Shown one piece after another: positions 7,060 to 15,079 of a stretch of 20,663 nucleotides of DNA. The position numbers were made by a program, and so were the translations under genes. The DNA is taken from the NCBI GenBank assembly GCA_964486825.1, contig CAZAQS010000064.1:1-20663 (forward strand), read 5' to 3'. The notes under the pieces were generated by a model. That model saw only the letters and a list, made by a program, of their open reading frames with translations, ran no database searches and was not told the DNA's origin. The stretch is from CAZAQS01 sp964486825 (GTDB lineage Bacteria; Chloroflexota; Anaerolineae; Anaerolineales; UBA4823). Numbering within the stretch: the first letter of the stretch is position 1; every line of letters starts with the position of its first letter.

Positions 7060-9869
7060 CTGATAACGAAAATATTCATTTGATTGTTAATGGGAAGGCC
7101 TACGATCTTCCACCACTCGCTGGTGAGATGCTTTCCGATTTATTGAGAGAACGCTTAAACTTAACCGGGACGAAGGTTGGTTGCAACGAAGCTGAGTGTG
7201 GAGCTTGTACGGTGATCCTGGACGGTGAGCCGGTGCTCTCCTGCACTTATCCGGCCGTTAAAGCTAGTGGCAAGCAGATTGTCACCATTGAGGGATTGGC
7301 GCAGGCTTCTAATGGATCTGTAAAGCTTCACCCGTTGCAAGAAGGGTTTATCAAACACGGGGCTGTTCAATGTGGCTTCTGCATCCCCGGGCAGATTATG
7401 ACTTCTTATGCATTGCTGCAAAAGAATCACGATCCAACCCAGGAGGATATCAAACACGCATTGAAAGACACATTATGCCGTTGTGCAGGCTACCCAAGTA
7501 TCATAAGCGCCATCCAGGCGGCTGCTAAAGCTATGCAGACTGAGGGCCCCGTGGATGAGCCTGTCATTGCTACTTCAGCCAGGCCATTGAAAGCAGTCGG
7601 TAAAATAAAGACTCGGGCTGACGCAATGGCTAAAGTAACGGGTAGCGCCATTTACACGGATGATCTGAAGTTCAAGGATATGCTGCATGCCCGAGTAAAG
7701 CGCTCAATGCTGGCGTCTGCTAAGGTGAAAAGCATTGACACCAGCAGAGCCAAAGCGCTAGCCGGTGTGAGAGCCGTCCTGACGGCTGAGGATATCCCTG
7801 GAGAGCATAACCATGGGCTGGTTATACCAGATTGGCCTACCATGGTTGGCGTCGACGAGCAGATTCGGTATGTCGGGGATGTGGTAGCCATCCTGGCGGC
7901 TGACTCCAGAGAGATCGCCAGCCAGGCTTTAGAATTGATCGAAGTCGAATATGAAAGCCTACCCGTTGTTAGCGATCCTGTGCAGGCAAAACAACCAGGC
8001 GCGCCTCTGGTACACCAGAGCGGAAATATGCTGAAGCATATCAAGGTGCAGAAGGGGAATGTTGAAGAAGGCTTTTCCGATGCAGATGTGATTCTCGAGC
8101 ATACCTACTATACCCCAATGCACGACCATGCCTTCCTGGAACCGGAATGCAGTATTGCCCGCCTGACCGAGGAAGGACGGATCGAGATCTACGTAGGCTC
8201 ACAAATTCCATATTCTGATCGCAGCTCTGTTTCGAAAGCGCTGGCAGTGCCAGAAGACCAGGTGCACGTAATCGGCCAGTTAATTGGCGGTGGGTTTGGC
8301 GGGAAAGAGGATATTGCCGGGCAGATCCATGCTGCCTTGCTGGCAAAGGCCTCCGGGAAACCGGTCAAGCTGCTGTATGACCGGCATGAAAGCCTGGTCG
8401 CACACCCCAAGCGTCATTCCACCCAGGTGAGAGTAAAAATTGGCGCTAGGAAGGATGGCAGGTTGACAGCAGTAGAAACAGAGTTATACGGCGACACCGG
8501 CGCTTATGCTTCATTGGGCGAGAAGGTGATGACGCGTGCGACCACACATTCTTCTGGGCCTTATGAGGCGCCGCATGTCAAAGCCGATTGTTATGCCATG
8601 TATACCAACAATCCACCCGCCGGGGCATTCCGCGGCTTCGGCGTTATGCAGTCGGCCTTTGCGGTGGAAAGCATTATCGATACCCTGGCAAAAACCCTCG
8701 ATATGGACCCGGTCGAGCTTAGAAAGCTGAACGCATTGAAGGTGGGAAGCGTCACGAATACTGGACAGACCTTGACTCACAGTGTCGGCTTGATGGAATG
8801 CATCGAGAAAGTCGACCAGGAAATGCGCCGGCTGGCGGGAGGAGAGCCATTCAAACCCCAACCAGTCGAGGATGCACCCCATCTAACAAGGGCGTGGGGT
8901 TTCGCGGTCGGGTACAAGAACACTGGTCTGGGAGGCGGAGCTCCAGATAAGGCAGGAGCAGAAGTAGAACTGTATGAGGATGGAACCGTAGAGGTGCGCA
9001 CCTCTTCGGCTGAGCTAGGACAGGGACTCCCAACCGTACTGCAGTTGATTGCAGCGGAAGAGTTGAATCTATCTCCAAACCAAATCCGCGTTCTGCTCTC
9101 GGATACAGACCTGACACCTGATGGAGGCCCAACAACCGCCTCGCGCCAGACCTACGTTACAGGGAATGCCGTCCGGCACGCATCCAGGTCATTGATCCAT
9201 ATGATGACCAGCGAGCTGGCGGAGCATTATGACACCCCACTTGAAACGGTTGAATTTATCGAAGGGTTGGCGCAAGTTAAGGACCGTAGGGTCCCTTTCT
9301 CCGATGTTGCTGCTTTAATCAAATCAAACGGGCGATTACCCAAGGTCGAGTACACCTATTGGGCGCCAAGCACGAAGCCTTTAGGTCAGGGTGGGGATAT
9401 GCATTTCGCCTTCTCCTTCGCTGCACAAGCTGCAGAGGTGGAAGTAAATTCGGCGACTGGAGAGGTAAAGGTGTTGCGCCTCATCAGCGCCAATGACGTT
9501 GGCTATGTCATCAACCCGCTCGGACTCCAAGGCCAGGTAGAAGGGGGAGCTATTATGGGAATTGGGCAGGCATTGGTAGAAGATTTCCTGCTGCATGAGG
9601 GAATCGTTATCAGTGACCGTCTGGCGCGCTACCGGACCCCTTCGATCACCTTTACCCCTGAGATTACTGCATTGTTTATTGAGCATCCAACACAGGATGG
9701 TCCATATGGGGCTAAAGGAGTGGGAGAGATCGTCCTTATCCCCACCGTGCCCGCTATTACCAATGCTATCTACAACGCCATCGGCGTGCGCATCGACCGC
9801 ATCCCGGTTGACCAGGAACAAGTGTTGAAGTTGTTGCGGGAAAAGAGAGCCGCGCCTATTTCTGCTTAA
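7056..9869 (+). CDS. Xanthine dehydrogenase-type fused Fe-S / molybdopterin-binding subunit
   Basis: This 937-residue fusion joins the small Fe-S and large molybdenum subunits. Residues 1-80 are a plant-type 2Fe-2S ferredoxin domain with Cys43, 48, 51 and 63. Residues 85-160 form the helical 2Fe-2S domain with Cys106, 109, 141 and 143. The molybdopterin part starts near residue 180. GGGFGGKE places Glu418, and AFRGFG places Arg526, where bovine xanthine oxidase has purine-binding Glu802 and Arg880. GVGE gives the catalytic Glu891. Aldehyde oxidases usually lack that Glu/Arg pair, so hypoxanthine or xanthine is the favoured substrate; a related N-heterocycle is possible. The Fe-S plus Mo architecture resembles Desulfovibrio aldehyde oxidoreductase, but here a separate FAD subunit precedes it. 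The neighbouring purine-type importer supports the call. No Mo-cofactor insertion (XdhC-like) gene is in the window. Confidence 0.88.
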   Translation: MTDNENIHLIVNGKAYDLPPLAGEMLSDLLRERLNLTGTKVGCNEAECGACTVILDGEPVLSCTYPAVKASGKQIVTIEGLAQASNGSVKLHPLQEGFIKHGAVQCGFCIPGQIMTSYALLQKNHDPTQEDIKHALKDTLCRCAGYPSIISAIQAAAKAMQTEGPVDEPVIATSARPLKAVGKIKTRADAMAKVTGSAIYTDDLKFKDMLHARVKRSMLASAKVKSIDTSRAKALAGVRAVLTAEDIPGEHNHGLVIPDWPTMVGVDEQIRYVGDVVAILAADSREIASQALELIEVEYESLPVVSDPVQAKQPGAPLVHQSGNMLKHIKVQKGNVEEGFSDADVILEHTYYTPMHDHAFLEPECSIARLTEEGRIEIYVGSQIPYSDRSSVSKALAVPEDQVHVIGQLIGGGFGGKEDIAGQIHAALLAKASGKPVKLLYDRHESLVAHPKRHSTQVRVKIGARKDGRLTAVETELYGDTGAYASLGEKVMTRATTHSSGPYEAPHVKADCYAMYTNNPPAGAFRGFGVMQSAFAVESIIDTLAKTLDMDPVELRKLNALKVGSVTNTGQTLTHSVGLMECIEKVDQEMRRLAGGEPFKPQPVEDAPHLTRAWGFAVGYKNTGLGGGAPDKAGAEVELYEDGTVEVRTSSAELGQGLPTVLQLIAAEELNLSPNQIRVLLSDTDLTPDGGPTTASRQTYVTGNAVRHASRSLIHMMTSELAEHYDTPLETVEFIEGLAQVKDRRVPFSDVAALIKSNGRLPKVEYTYWAPSTKPLGQGGDMHFAFSFAAQAAEVEVNSATGEVKVLRLISANDVGYVINPLGLQGQVEGGAIMGIGQALVEDFLLHEGIVISDRLARYRTPSITFTPEITALFIEHPTQDGPYGAKGVGEIVLIPTVPAITNAIYNAIGVRIDRIPVDQEQVLKLLREKRAAPISA

Positions 9870-9877
9870 TTGAAATC

Positions 9878-9922
9878 AGGCCGGCTGCGGATGAGCATGA
9901 GCTCTTCCACGGCCGGCCTTTT
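9878..9922. terminator. Strong intrinsic terminator between the purine cluster and acs
   Basis: A 19-base arm (9878-9896) pairs with 9901-9919 around an ATGA loop, with only two mismatches and one G-T pair. The outer eight pairs (AGGCCGGC/GCCGGCCT) are perfect. TTTT follows, then CGTT. It starts eight bases after the stop of the dehydrogenase gene and ends before the convergent acs stop, so it can serve both transcripts. Confidence 0.85.
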
Positions 9923-9946
9923 CGTTAAATAAAATATCCCTATTTA

Positions 9947-11890
9947 CTATTCTTCCAATGTGCTGATATCTCCCTCAGGCTGTCCAAGCGCTCGGGCGCG
10001 CAGTAGCCTGCGCATAATCTTGCCGCTGCGGGTTTTCGGGAGAACATCTACGAAGGTGATATCCTCGGGCTTTGCGATGGGCCCGATCTCATGCCCTACA
10101 TGGATGCGTAGTTCCTCGCTCAGCTTTTCACTCTGCTCTACCCCGGCTTTCAAGAGTACGTATGCGTGAATAGCATTCCCTTTGATCTCGTGGGGCAGGC
10201 CGATGGCGGCTGCTTCTGCTACTGAAGGATGGCTGACCAGAGCGCTTTCCACTTCGGCAGTTCCCAAACGGTAGCCGCTCACCTTAATTACGTCGTCCAT
10301 CCGGCCTATCACCCAGATATACCCATCCTTATCCTTTCGGGCGGAGTCGCCGGTCTGGTACATATCCCCGAACTTCCCCCAATACTGTTGCTGATATCGC
10401 TCCGGGTCCCGGTAAATCGTTCGCAGCATACCTGGCCAGGGCTTTTTGAGCACCAGGTAACCCTCTTCGCCGGCTGCTACCGCTTTGCCCTTGTCATCTA
10501 CTACATCAGCATCGATACCGAAGAAGGGAAGGGTCGCAGAACCGGGTTTGAGAGGGGTAATTGGGAGCGGTGTGATCATAAAGCCGCCGGTTTCGGTCTG
10601 CCACCAGGTGTCCATAATCGGGCAGCGTTCCTTGCCGATCACAGTATAGTACCATTTCCAGGCCTCTGGGTTGATAGGCTCACCCACGCTGCCGAGCAAA
10701 CGCAAGCTACTCAAGTCATGCCTGGAAGCCCAGGCGTTTCCAAAGCGCATCAACCCCCTGATAGCCGTTGGAGCGGTGTATAGGATGGTGATGCCGTATT
10801 TTTCAACGATTTGCCACCATCGGTTGGGATAAGGATGGTTGGGAGCACCTTCATATATGAAACTTGTTGCCCCATTGAGTAAGGGGCCATAAACGATATA
10901 GCTATGACCGGTGACCCAGCCGGGATCCGCTGCACACCACCAGCGGTCCTCATCCTTCATGTCGAAGACGTATTTGAGGGTGGTATAGGTGTGGACCATA
11001 TAGCCCCCATGGGTGTGAAGGACGCCTTTCGGACGCCCGGTTGTACCGGATGTGTAAAGGATGAAGAGAGGGTCTTCTGCGTCAAGCGGTTCTGTATAGC
11101 AGAGAGGGCTGGATATAGGCAAGTTCATTAAATCATGGTACCAGTAATCCCTGCCAGGTTCCATATAAACGTCTTGACCAGTGCGCTTTACAACGATACA
11201 GCTTTCTATCGTAGGTTGGCGAGCCATGGCCTCATCAGCGATCTCTTTGAGCGGGACGATTTTCCCGCGTAACCAACCCCCATCTGAGGTGATCAGCACC
11301 CGGCTCTCAGCGTCTTCTATTCGCTCGGCGAGGGCTTCCACACTAAAGCCGCCGTAAACCACGCTGTGAGGTGCGCCGATTTTTGCACACGAAAGCATTG
11401 CGATGATCTGTTCTGGCAGGCGCGGCAGGTAGATCGTGACAATATCGCCTTTCTTCACACCCATGCTCCGCAAAACGTTCGAGAATTTGCATACCTCCCT
11501 GTGAAGGGAGAAATAGGAAAATGTCCGTACGTCTCCAGGCTCTCCCTCCCAAATCAGTGCCAGTTTATTTTTCCGGAAGGTCTTCATATGGCGGTCGAGG
11601 GCATTATGGACGATATTGGTCACACCGCCAGAGAACCATTTATAGAAAGGGGCCTCGCTCTCATCCAGCACGCTATCCCATTTCTTGAACCATTCCAATT
11701 CCTCTGCGCACCTCCCCCAAAATTCCTGCGGGTTTTCCAGCGAATCCTTGTATAGCTGTGCGTATTCTTTTATATGAGCAGCATCGATGACTTCTTGAGT
11801 AGGATGGTAAACCTGCCCTTCCATTTCCGGTTGCTCATTTTCGGGAACATCTGCTTCCTTTTCCCCGGTTTTGACGGATGCATCGTCCAT
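9947..11890 (-). CDS. acs: Acetyl-CoA synthetase (AMP-forming acetate-CoA ligase)
   Basis: This 647-residue enzyme converts acetate, ATP and CoA to acetyl-CoA, AMP and PPi. All adenylate-forming landmarks are present: YTSGTTGRPKG at 279-289 (P-loop), DTWWQTETGG at 427-436, YQTGDSA at 511-517, and the hinge/C-terminal part KVSGYRLGTAEVESAL at 536-551. The second Trp of DTWWQTET (Trp430) matches the residue that narrows the acyl pocket to acetate in Salmonella Acs. PKTRSGK ends in Lys624, the lysine controlled by acetylation in many Acs proteins. The length is normal. The ATG at 11890 has GGGAG upstream at good spacing. The gene stands alone, convergent with the purine cluster and divergent from troA, with its own near-consensus promoter. 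Propionate as substrate is less likely. Confidence 0.95.
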   Translation of the reverse strand: MDDASVKTGEKEADVPENEQPEMEGQVYHPTQEVIDAAHIKEYAQLYKDSLENPQEFWGRCAEELEWFKKWDSVLDESEAPFYKWFSGGVTNIVHNALDRHMKTFRKNKLALIWEGEPGDVRTFSYFSLHREVCKFSNVLRSMGVKKGDIVTIYLPRLPEQIIAMLSCAKIGAPHSVVYGGFSVEALAERIEDAESRVLITSDGGWLRGKIVPLKEIADEAMARQPTIESCIVVKRTGQDVYMEPGRDYWYHDLMNLPISSPLCYTEPLDAEDPLFILYTSGTTGRPKGVLHTHGGYMVHTYTTLKYVFDMKDEDRWWCAADPGWVTGHSYIVYGPLLNGATSFIYEGAPNHPYPNRWWQIVEKYGITILYTAPTAIRGLMRFGNAWASRHDLSSLRLLGSVGEPINPEAWKWYYTVIGKERCPIMDTWWQTETGGFMITPLPITPLKPGSATLPFFGIDADVVDDKGKAVAAGEEGYLVLKKPWPGMLRTIYRDPERYQQQYWGKFGDMYQTGDSARKDKDGYIWVIGRMDDVIKVSGYRLGTAEVESALVSHPSVAEAAAIGLPHEIKGNAIHAYVLLKAGVEQSEKLSEELRIHVGHEIGPIAKPEDITFVDVLPKTRSGKIMRRLLRARALGQPEGDISTLEE

Positions 11891-11957
11891 TACTCTCTCC
11901 CTTATTTTATACGGCTCAATTCGAATGATCGGATTCCCCCGATTGACTCTGCTCTAG

Positions 11958-11986
11958 ATTTTAAGAGCTTGAGGCTATATTGTCAA
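11958..11986 (-). promoter_or_regulatory. Sigma-70-type promoter of acs
   Basis: On the minus strand TTGACA (11986-11981) and TAAAAT (11963-11958) are separated by exactly 17 bases: a perfect -35 and a 5/6 -10. Transcription should begin near 11950, giving a leader of about 60 bases before the ATG. The -35 box sits inside the palindrome ATTGT-CA-ACAAT at 11979-11990, a possible repressor site. Confidence 0.65.
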
Positions 11987-12018
11987 CAATAAAGACCCTG
12001 AATAACCAGATTTGGTGC

Positions 12019-12046
12019 TTGACAAGAATGAAATATGGGCTAAAAT
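12019..12046 (+). promoter_or_regulatory. Sigma-70-type promoter of the tro operon
   Basis: TTGACA at 12019-12024 and TAAAAT at 12041-12046 are separated by 16 bases. The expected start point, near 12053, falls inside the palindrome at 12049-12068. This promoter is divergent from the acs promoter; their -35 boxes are about 33 bases apart. Confidence 0.6.
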
Positions 12047-12048
12047 AA

Positions 12049-12068
12049 AATTTAGTTAATCCTAAATT
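12049..12068. promoter_or_regulatory. Candidate DtxR/MntR-type operator of the tro operon
   Basis: AATTTAG-TTAATC-CTAAATT is a perfect 7-bp inverted repeat with a 6-base centre. It covers the expected transcription start and ends at the troA ribosome binding site. The TTAG/CTAA half-sites and about 20-bp length resemble operators of DtxR/MntR-like repressors. Such a repressor is the last gene of this same operon, so metal-dependent autoregulation is the natural reading; direct binding is inference. Confidence 0.55.
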
Positions 12069-12078
12069 GGAGGGTGGA

Positions 12079-13014
12079 ATGCTACGCAAACATTTATTAC
12101 TTCTTGTTTTCGCCATACTTGTCCTGTCAGCTTGCAACCAATTGGCAGTGGCAGAGTCGGAAATCTCTGAGCGAACGGTAAATGTCGTTACGACCACTGG
12201 CATGATCACCGATGTTGCTGAGAATGTAGGTGGAGAGCGGGTTCAAGTGACGGGTTTGATGGGTCCAGGGGTGGATCCTCACCTCTATAAGGCCACAGCC
12301 GGTAATGTCACAACGCTTATGAATGCGGACGTCATTTTTTACAACGGTTTGCATTTGGAGGCCCAACTTGGAGAAGTTCTCGAGGAAATGCGAGCCAGAA
12401 CGGTTACTGTTGCGGTAGCAGAGGGTATCGACCCGAGCCTTTTGCTGTCGCCTCCGGAATTCGAAGGCGCTTATGACCCGCATGTTTGGATGGATGTTAC
12501 TCTCTGGATGGAAGCAGCTAAGTCCGTGAGAGATACGTTCGTAGAGCTGGACCCTGATCATGCGCAGGTTTACCAGGCCAACACAACCCGTTACCTGGCG
12601 GAGCTGGAAGAATTGCACCAGTATGTCTTAAGCCAGGCAGAAATGTTACCTGCCGACCAGAGAGTTCTAATCACCGCCCATGATGCCTTTAACTACTTCG
12701 GGCGTGCCTATGGGTTTGAAGTGCGAGGATTACAAGGCATAAGTACGGTATCTGAACCAAGCACTGCAGATGTGCATGACCTGGCTGCTTTTATTGTAGA
12801 ACGTCGTATCCCTGCTTTGTTCGTAGAAACTTCTGTCCCCGTCCGTACAATTGAAGCTGTTAGAGCGGCTGTCCGGGCCCAGGGATTTGATGTCAGCCTT
12901 GGGGGCGAGCTGTTTTCAGATGCGATGGGGGACCCTGGCACTCCTGAGGGGACATATATCGGGATGATCCGCCACAATATCGACACCATCGTTGGATCGC
13001 TATCCGGCCATTGA
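12079..13014 (+). CDS. troA: Manganese/zinc ABC transporter substrate-binding lipoprotein (TroA-like)
   Basis: This 311-residue cluster A-I metal-binding lipoprotein has a hydrophobic signal and lipobox VLSAC (Cys19). Predicted metal ligands are His68 (DPHLY), His135 (DPHVWMD), His201 (AHDAFNYF) and Asp281 (ELFSDAMG). This His3-Asp set matches Treponema TroA; PsaA-type Mn proteins have Glu at the third position. There is no His/Asp-rich loop of the kind seen in ZnuA. TroA can carry Zn or Mn, so the metal is not fixed by this gene alone. The ATG at 12079 follows GGAGGG at 12069-12074; a TTG at 12067 in the same frame lies in the ribosome binding site and is rejected as start. It is the first gene of a troABCDR-like operon. 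It is probably anchored on the outer face of the cytoplasmic membrane. Confidence 0.9.
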   Translation: MLRKHLLLLVFAILVLSACNQLAVAESEISERTVNVVTTTGMITDVAENVGGERVQVTGLMGPGVDPHLYKATAGNVTTLMNADVIFYNGLHLEAQLGEVLEEMRARTVTVAVAEGIDPSLLLSPPEFEGAYDPHVWMDVTLWMEAAKSVRDTFVELDPDHAQVYQANTTRYLAELEELHQYVLSQAEMLPADQRVLITAHDAFNYFGRAYGFEVRGLQGISTVSEPSTADVHDLAAFIVERRIPALFVETSVPVRTIEAVRAAVRAQGFDVSLGGELFSDAMGDPGTPEGTYIGMIRHNIDTIVGSLSGH

Positions 13015-13092
13015 CCTCAGGTCCCTGCTTAAGTTGCGGACAATGGACGACAGGATGGTGTTTATCCGGCAGAAAATCAGTGTTCTTTCTAG

Positions 13093-13108
13093 ATATTTGT
13101 TCAAATAT
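13093..13108. repeat. Palindrome in the troA-troB gap
   Basis: ATATTTG-TT-CAAATAT is a perfect 7-bp inverted repeat with a 2-base centre, in the 119-base gap between troA and troB. The gap is AT-richer than its surroundings near this site. It may be a protein-binding site or an mRNA processing element; no T-run follows. No specific function can be assigned. Confidence 0.35.
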
Positions 13109-13133
13109 ACAGGTATTACGAGGAAAAATAGCA

Positions 13134-13949
13134 ATGACCAAAATAACCCATGCAATTGATGTTGCAGACCTGACCGTGGCGTACCGGGATAAACCGGTGC
13201 TTTGGGATATCGATCTTGAGGTCCCCTCTGGGTTGCTTATGGCGATTGTCGGACCCAATGGAGCCGGTAAGACGACCCTGATTAAGTCTATCTTGGGTTT
13301 AATCCGTCCGGCAGCCGGGCAGGTCTTGATCTATGGGAAGCCTTACCTTGAACAACGCCATCTGGTAGGATATGTCCCCCAGAGAGGCAGTGTAGATTGG
13401 GATTTCCCTACCAACGTTAAAGATGTTGTTATGATGGGCCGTTATCGCTCCCTCGGATGGTTACGCCGACCAGGCCGTGCAGAAGAAGCCAAGGCAATGG
13501 ATGCTCTGGAAAAGGTTGGCATGGAGGAGTATGCAGACCGCCAGATTAGCCAATTGTCCGGAGGCCAGCAGCAACGAGTTTTCCTGGCAAGGGCGCTTGT
13601 ACAGGATGCCCATGTTTATTTTATGGACGAGCCATTCCAGGGTGTAGATGCAACCACCGAGCGAGCAATTGTGAGCTTGCTCCAGGAGCTACGCCAGGCA
13701 GGCAAGACCGTGGTTGTCGTGCACCATGACCTGCAAACTGTGCCTGAATATTTCGATTGGGTCGCCCTCCTGAATGTAAGAAAGATAGCCAGTGGGCCGG
13801 TGGAAGAGGTATTCAACGAGCGGAATTTGAGGCTGGCCTATGGTGGGAGAATTGCTTTTCTCAGCAAGAGTCCTGCTGAACCGGCCGAACAGCAAGTATT
13901 TACTCCCGTGTACCAGGAAGATGGACTTCCTCCGGAGGTCCGGCAGTGA
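13134..13949 (+). CDS. troB: Manganese/zinc ABC transporter ATP-binding protein
   Basis: This 271-residue single-domain ABC ATPase has Walker A GPNGAGKTT at 40-48, signature LSGGQQQR at 141-148, Walker B VYFMDEP at 161-167 and switch His198 (VVHHD). YVPQRGSVDWDFPT after the Q-loop is a hallmark of the Mn/Zn/Fe metal-importer ATPases (TroB/MntB). The ATG at 13134 is preceded by GAGGA and preferred: the frame runs on upstream to 13011, but those 41 residues (Cys/Trp-rich, no ribosome binding site) are not like the family. The C-terminus carries about 40 residues beyond the core fold, ending just after a four-base overlap (GTGA) with the first permease gene. It powers metal uptake through the two permeases downstream. 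Confidence 0.92.
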   Translation: MTKITHAIDVADLTVAYRDKPVLWDIDLEVPSGLLMAIVGPNGAGKTTLIKSILGLIRPAAGQVLIYGKPYLEQRHLVGYVPQRGSVDWDFPTNVKDVVMMGRYRSLGWLRRPGRAEEAKAMDALEKVGMEEYADRQISQLSGGQQQRVFLARALVQDAHVYFMDEPFQGVDATTERAIVSLLQELRQAGKTVVVVHHDLQTVPEYFDWVALLNVRKIASGPVEEVFNERNLRLAYGGRIAFLSKSPAEPAEQQVFTPVYQEDGLPPEVRQ

Positions 13950-15079
13950 TCGCTAACTTCAGTATCGATTACACATTTCAAGTAGTTGCGCTTGGAGCTG
14001 CCATTCTGGGGATCGTAAGCGGAGCGTTGGGGTGTTTTGCTGTCCTTCGCAAACAAAGTTTAATTGGAGATGCAATGTCGCACGCCGCCTTACCGGGAAT
14101 CGTGCTGGCCTTTATCCTCTTCCGGAGCAAGACACCCATCGTTCTGATGAGTGGAGCGATCCTAGCGGGCTGGATAGGAACATTGGCCTTGATGGGTATC
14201 GTAAACAATACTCGCATCAAACAGGATAGCGCGCTTGGTTTTGTGCTTTCGGTGTTCTTTGGCTTCGGCCTGATGCTGCTGACGTTCGTTCAGCGGTTAC
14301 CCGACGCCCGGCAGGCCGGGTTGGATCGTTTCCTTTTTGGACATGCAGCCTCCATGTTGGAAGGGGATGTCATCAGTATGGGGGTGCTGGGAGCCATTGC
14401 CCTGCTGCTCATGGGATTGTTCTGGAAGGAATTCAAACTGCTCAGTTTTGACCTCGAGTTTGGGTCCAGCCTGGGATTTCCAATGCGCGCCATCGACATC
14501 CTTTTAACGACTTTGCTGGTTATCGCTATCGTGATTGGACTTCAGTCTGTAGGCGTTGTGCTTATGAGTGCTATGATCGTAGCGCCTGCCGCAGCAGCCC
14601 GCCAATGGACAGACAGGCTCGGAATAATGGCCCTGATATCAGCTTTTTTTGGGGCGCTGGCGGGCATAACTGGAGCCTTGGTCAGCAGCATGGTTGCTCG
14701 TCTTTCAACAGGTCCGACCATTGTCCTGGCTATTAGCCTGATCGTAGCCGTGTCCTTGCTGCTGGCCCCAAACCGTGGACTCCTGTGGGGTTGGATAAGA
14801 CAGCAGCGCAACCGTCGCAAGTTGAGGGTGGATGCCGTACTAGGAGATTTGTACACGCTTTCATTACAACACAATGATCCCACGCACCCTCATTCTGTGC
14901 AGGTGCTTCGAACGATGCAGCCGGGAGAGGTGGGGATCCGGCGAAGCCTGGAGGAACTTAAATCCAGGGGGTGGGCAAGCGGAAGCTCTCAGGAAGGCTG
15001 GTACCTTACTCCCCGTGGATTGGGCGAAGCCCAGCAGCGAGGGCTAGCGCCTGAAAATGATCTCGGAGCGGAAAAATGA
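13946..15079 (+). CDS. troC: Manganese/zinc ABC transporter permease with C-terminal winged-helix-like extension
   Basis: This 377-residue ABC-3 family permease has about eight membrane segments in residues 1-282. Family signatures include GCFAVLRKQSLIGDAMSHAA near residues 29-48 and SVGVVLMSAMIVAPAAAA around 200-217. Typical members end near residue 290. Here a 93-residue soluble tail follows (285-377), starting with a basic RQQRNRRK. It contains a His cluster (His309, His314, His316) and ends in a pattern like a winged helix (RRSLEELKSRGW, then GWYLTPRGLGEA). The tail probably lies in the cytoplasm; it may sense metal or contact the repressor, which is inference. The GTG start has GGAGG at 13934-13938 and overlaps troB by four bases; it overlaps the next permease gene by four (ATGA). 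Confidence 0.88.
   Translation: MIANFSIDYTFQVVALGAAILGIVSGALGCFAVLRKQSLIGDAMSHAALPGIVLAFILFRSKTPIVLMSGAILAGWIGTLALMGIVNNTRIKQDSALGFVLSVFFGFGLMLLTFVQRLPDARQAGLDRFLFGHAASMLEGDVISMGVLGAIALLLMGLFWKEFKLLSFDLEFGSSLGFPMRAIDILLTTLLVIAIVIGLQSVGVVLMSAMIVAPAAAARQWTDRLGIMALISAFFGALAGITGALVSSMVARLSTGPTIVLAISLIVAVSLLLAPNRGLLWGWIRQQRNRRKLRVDAVLGDLYTLSLQHNDPTHPHSVQVLRTMQPGEVGIRRSLEELKSRGWASGSSQEGWYLTPRGLGEAQQRGLAPENDLGAEK

Noticed and set aside
10229..10783. 184-codon plus-strand ORF opposite acs
   Set aside because: It is antisense to a highly conserved enzyme, has no family features, and fits a shadow of codon bias.
13011..13133. Upstream extension of troB by 41 codons (TTG at 13011)
   Set aside because: No ribosome binding site, Cys/Trp-rich non-family sequence and a palindrome lie inside it. 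ATG at 13134 starts a standard ATPase.
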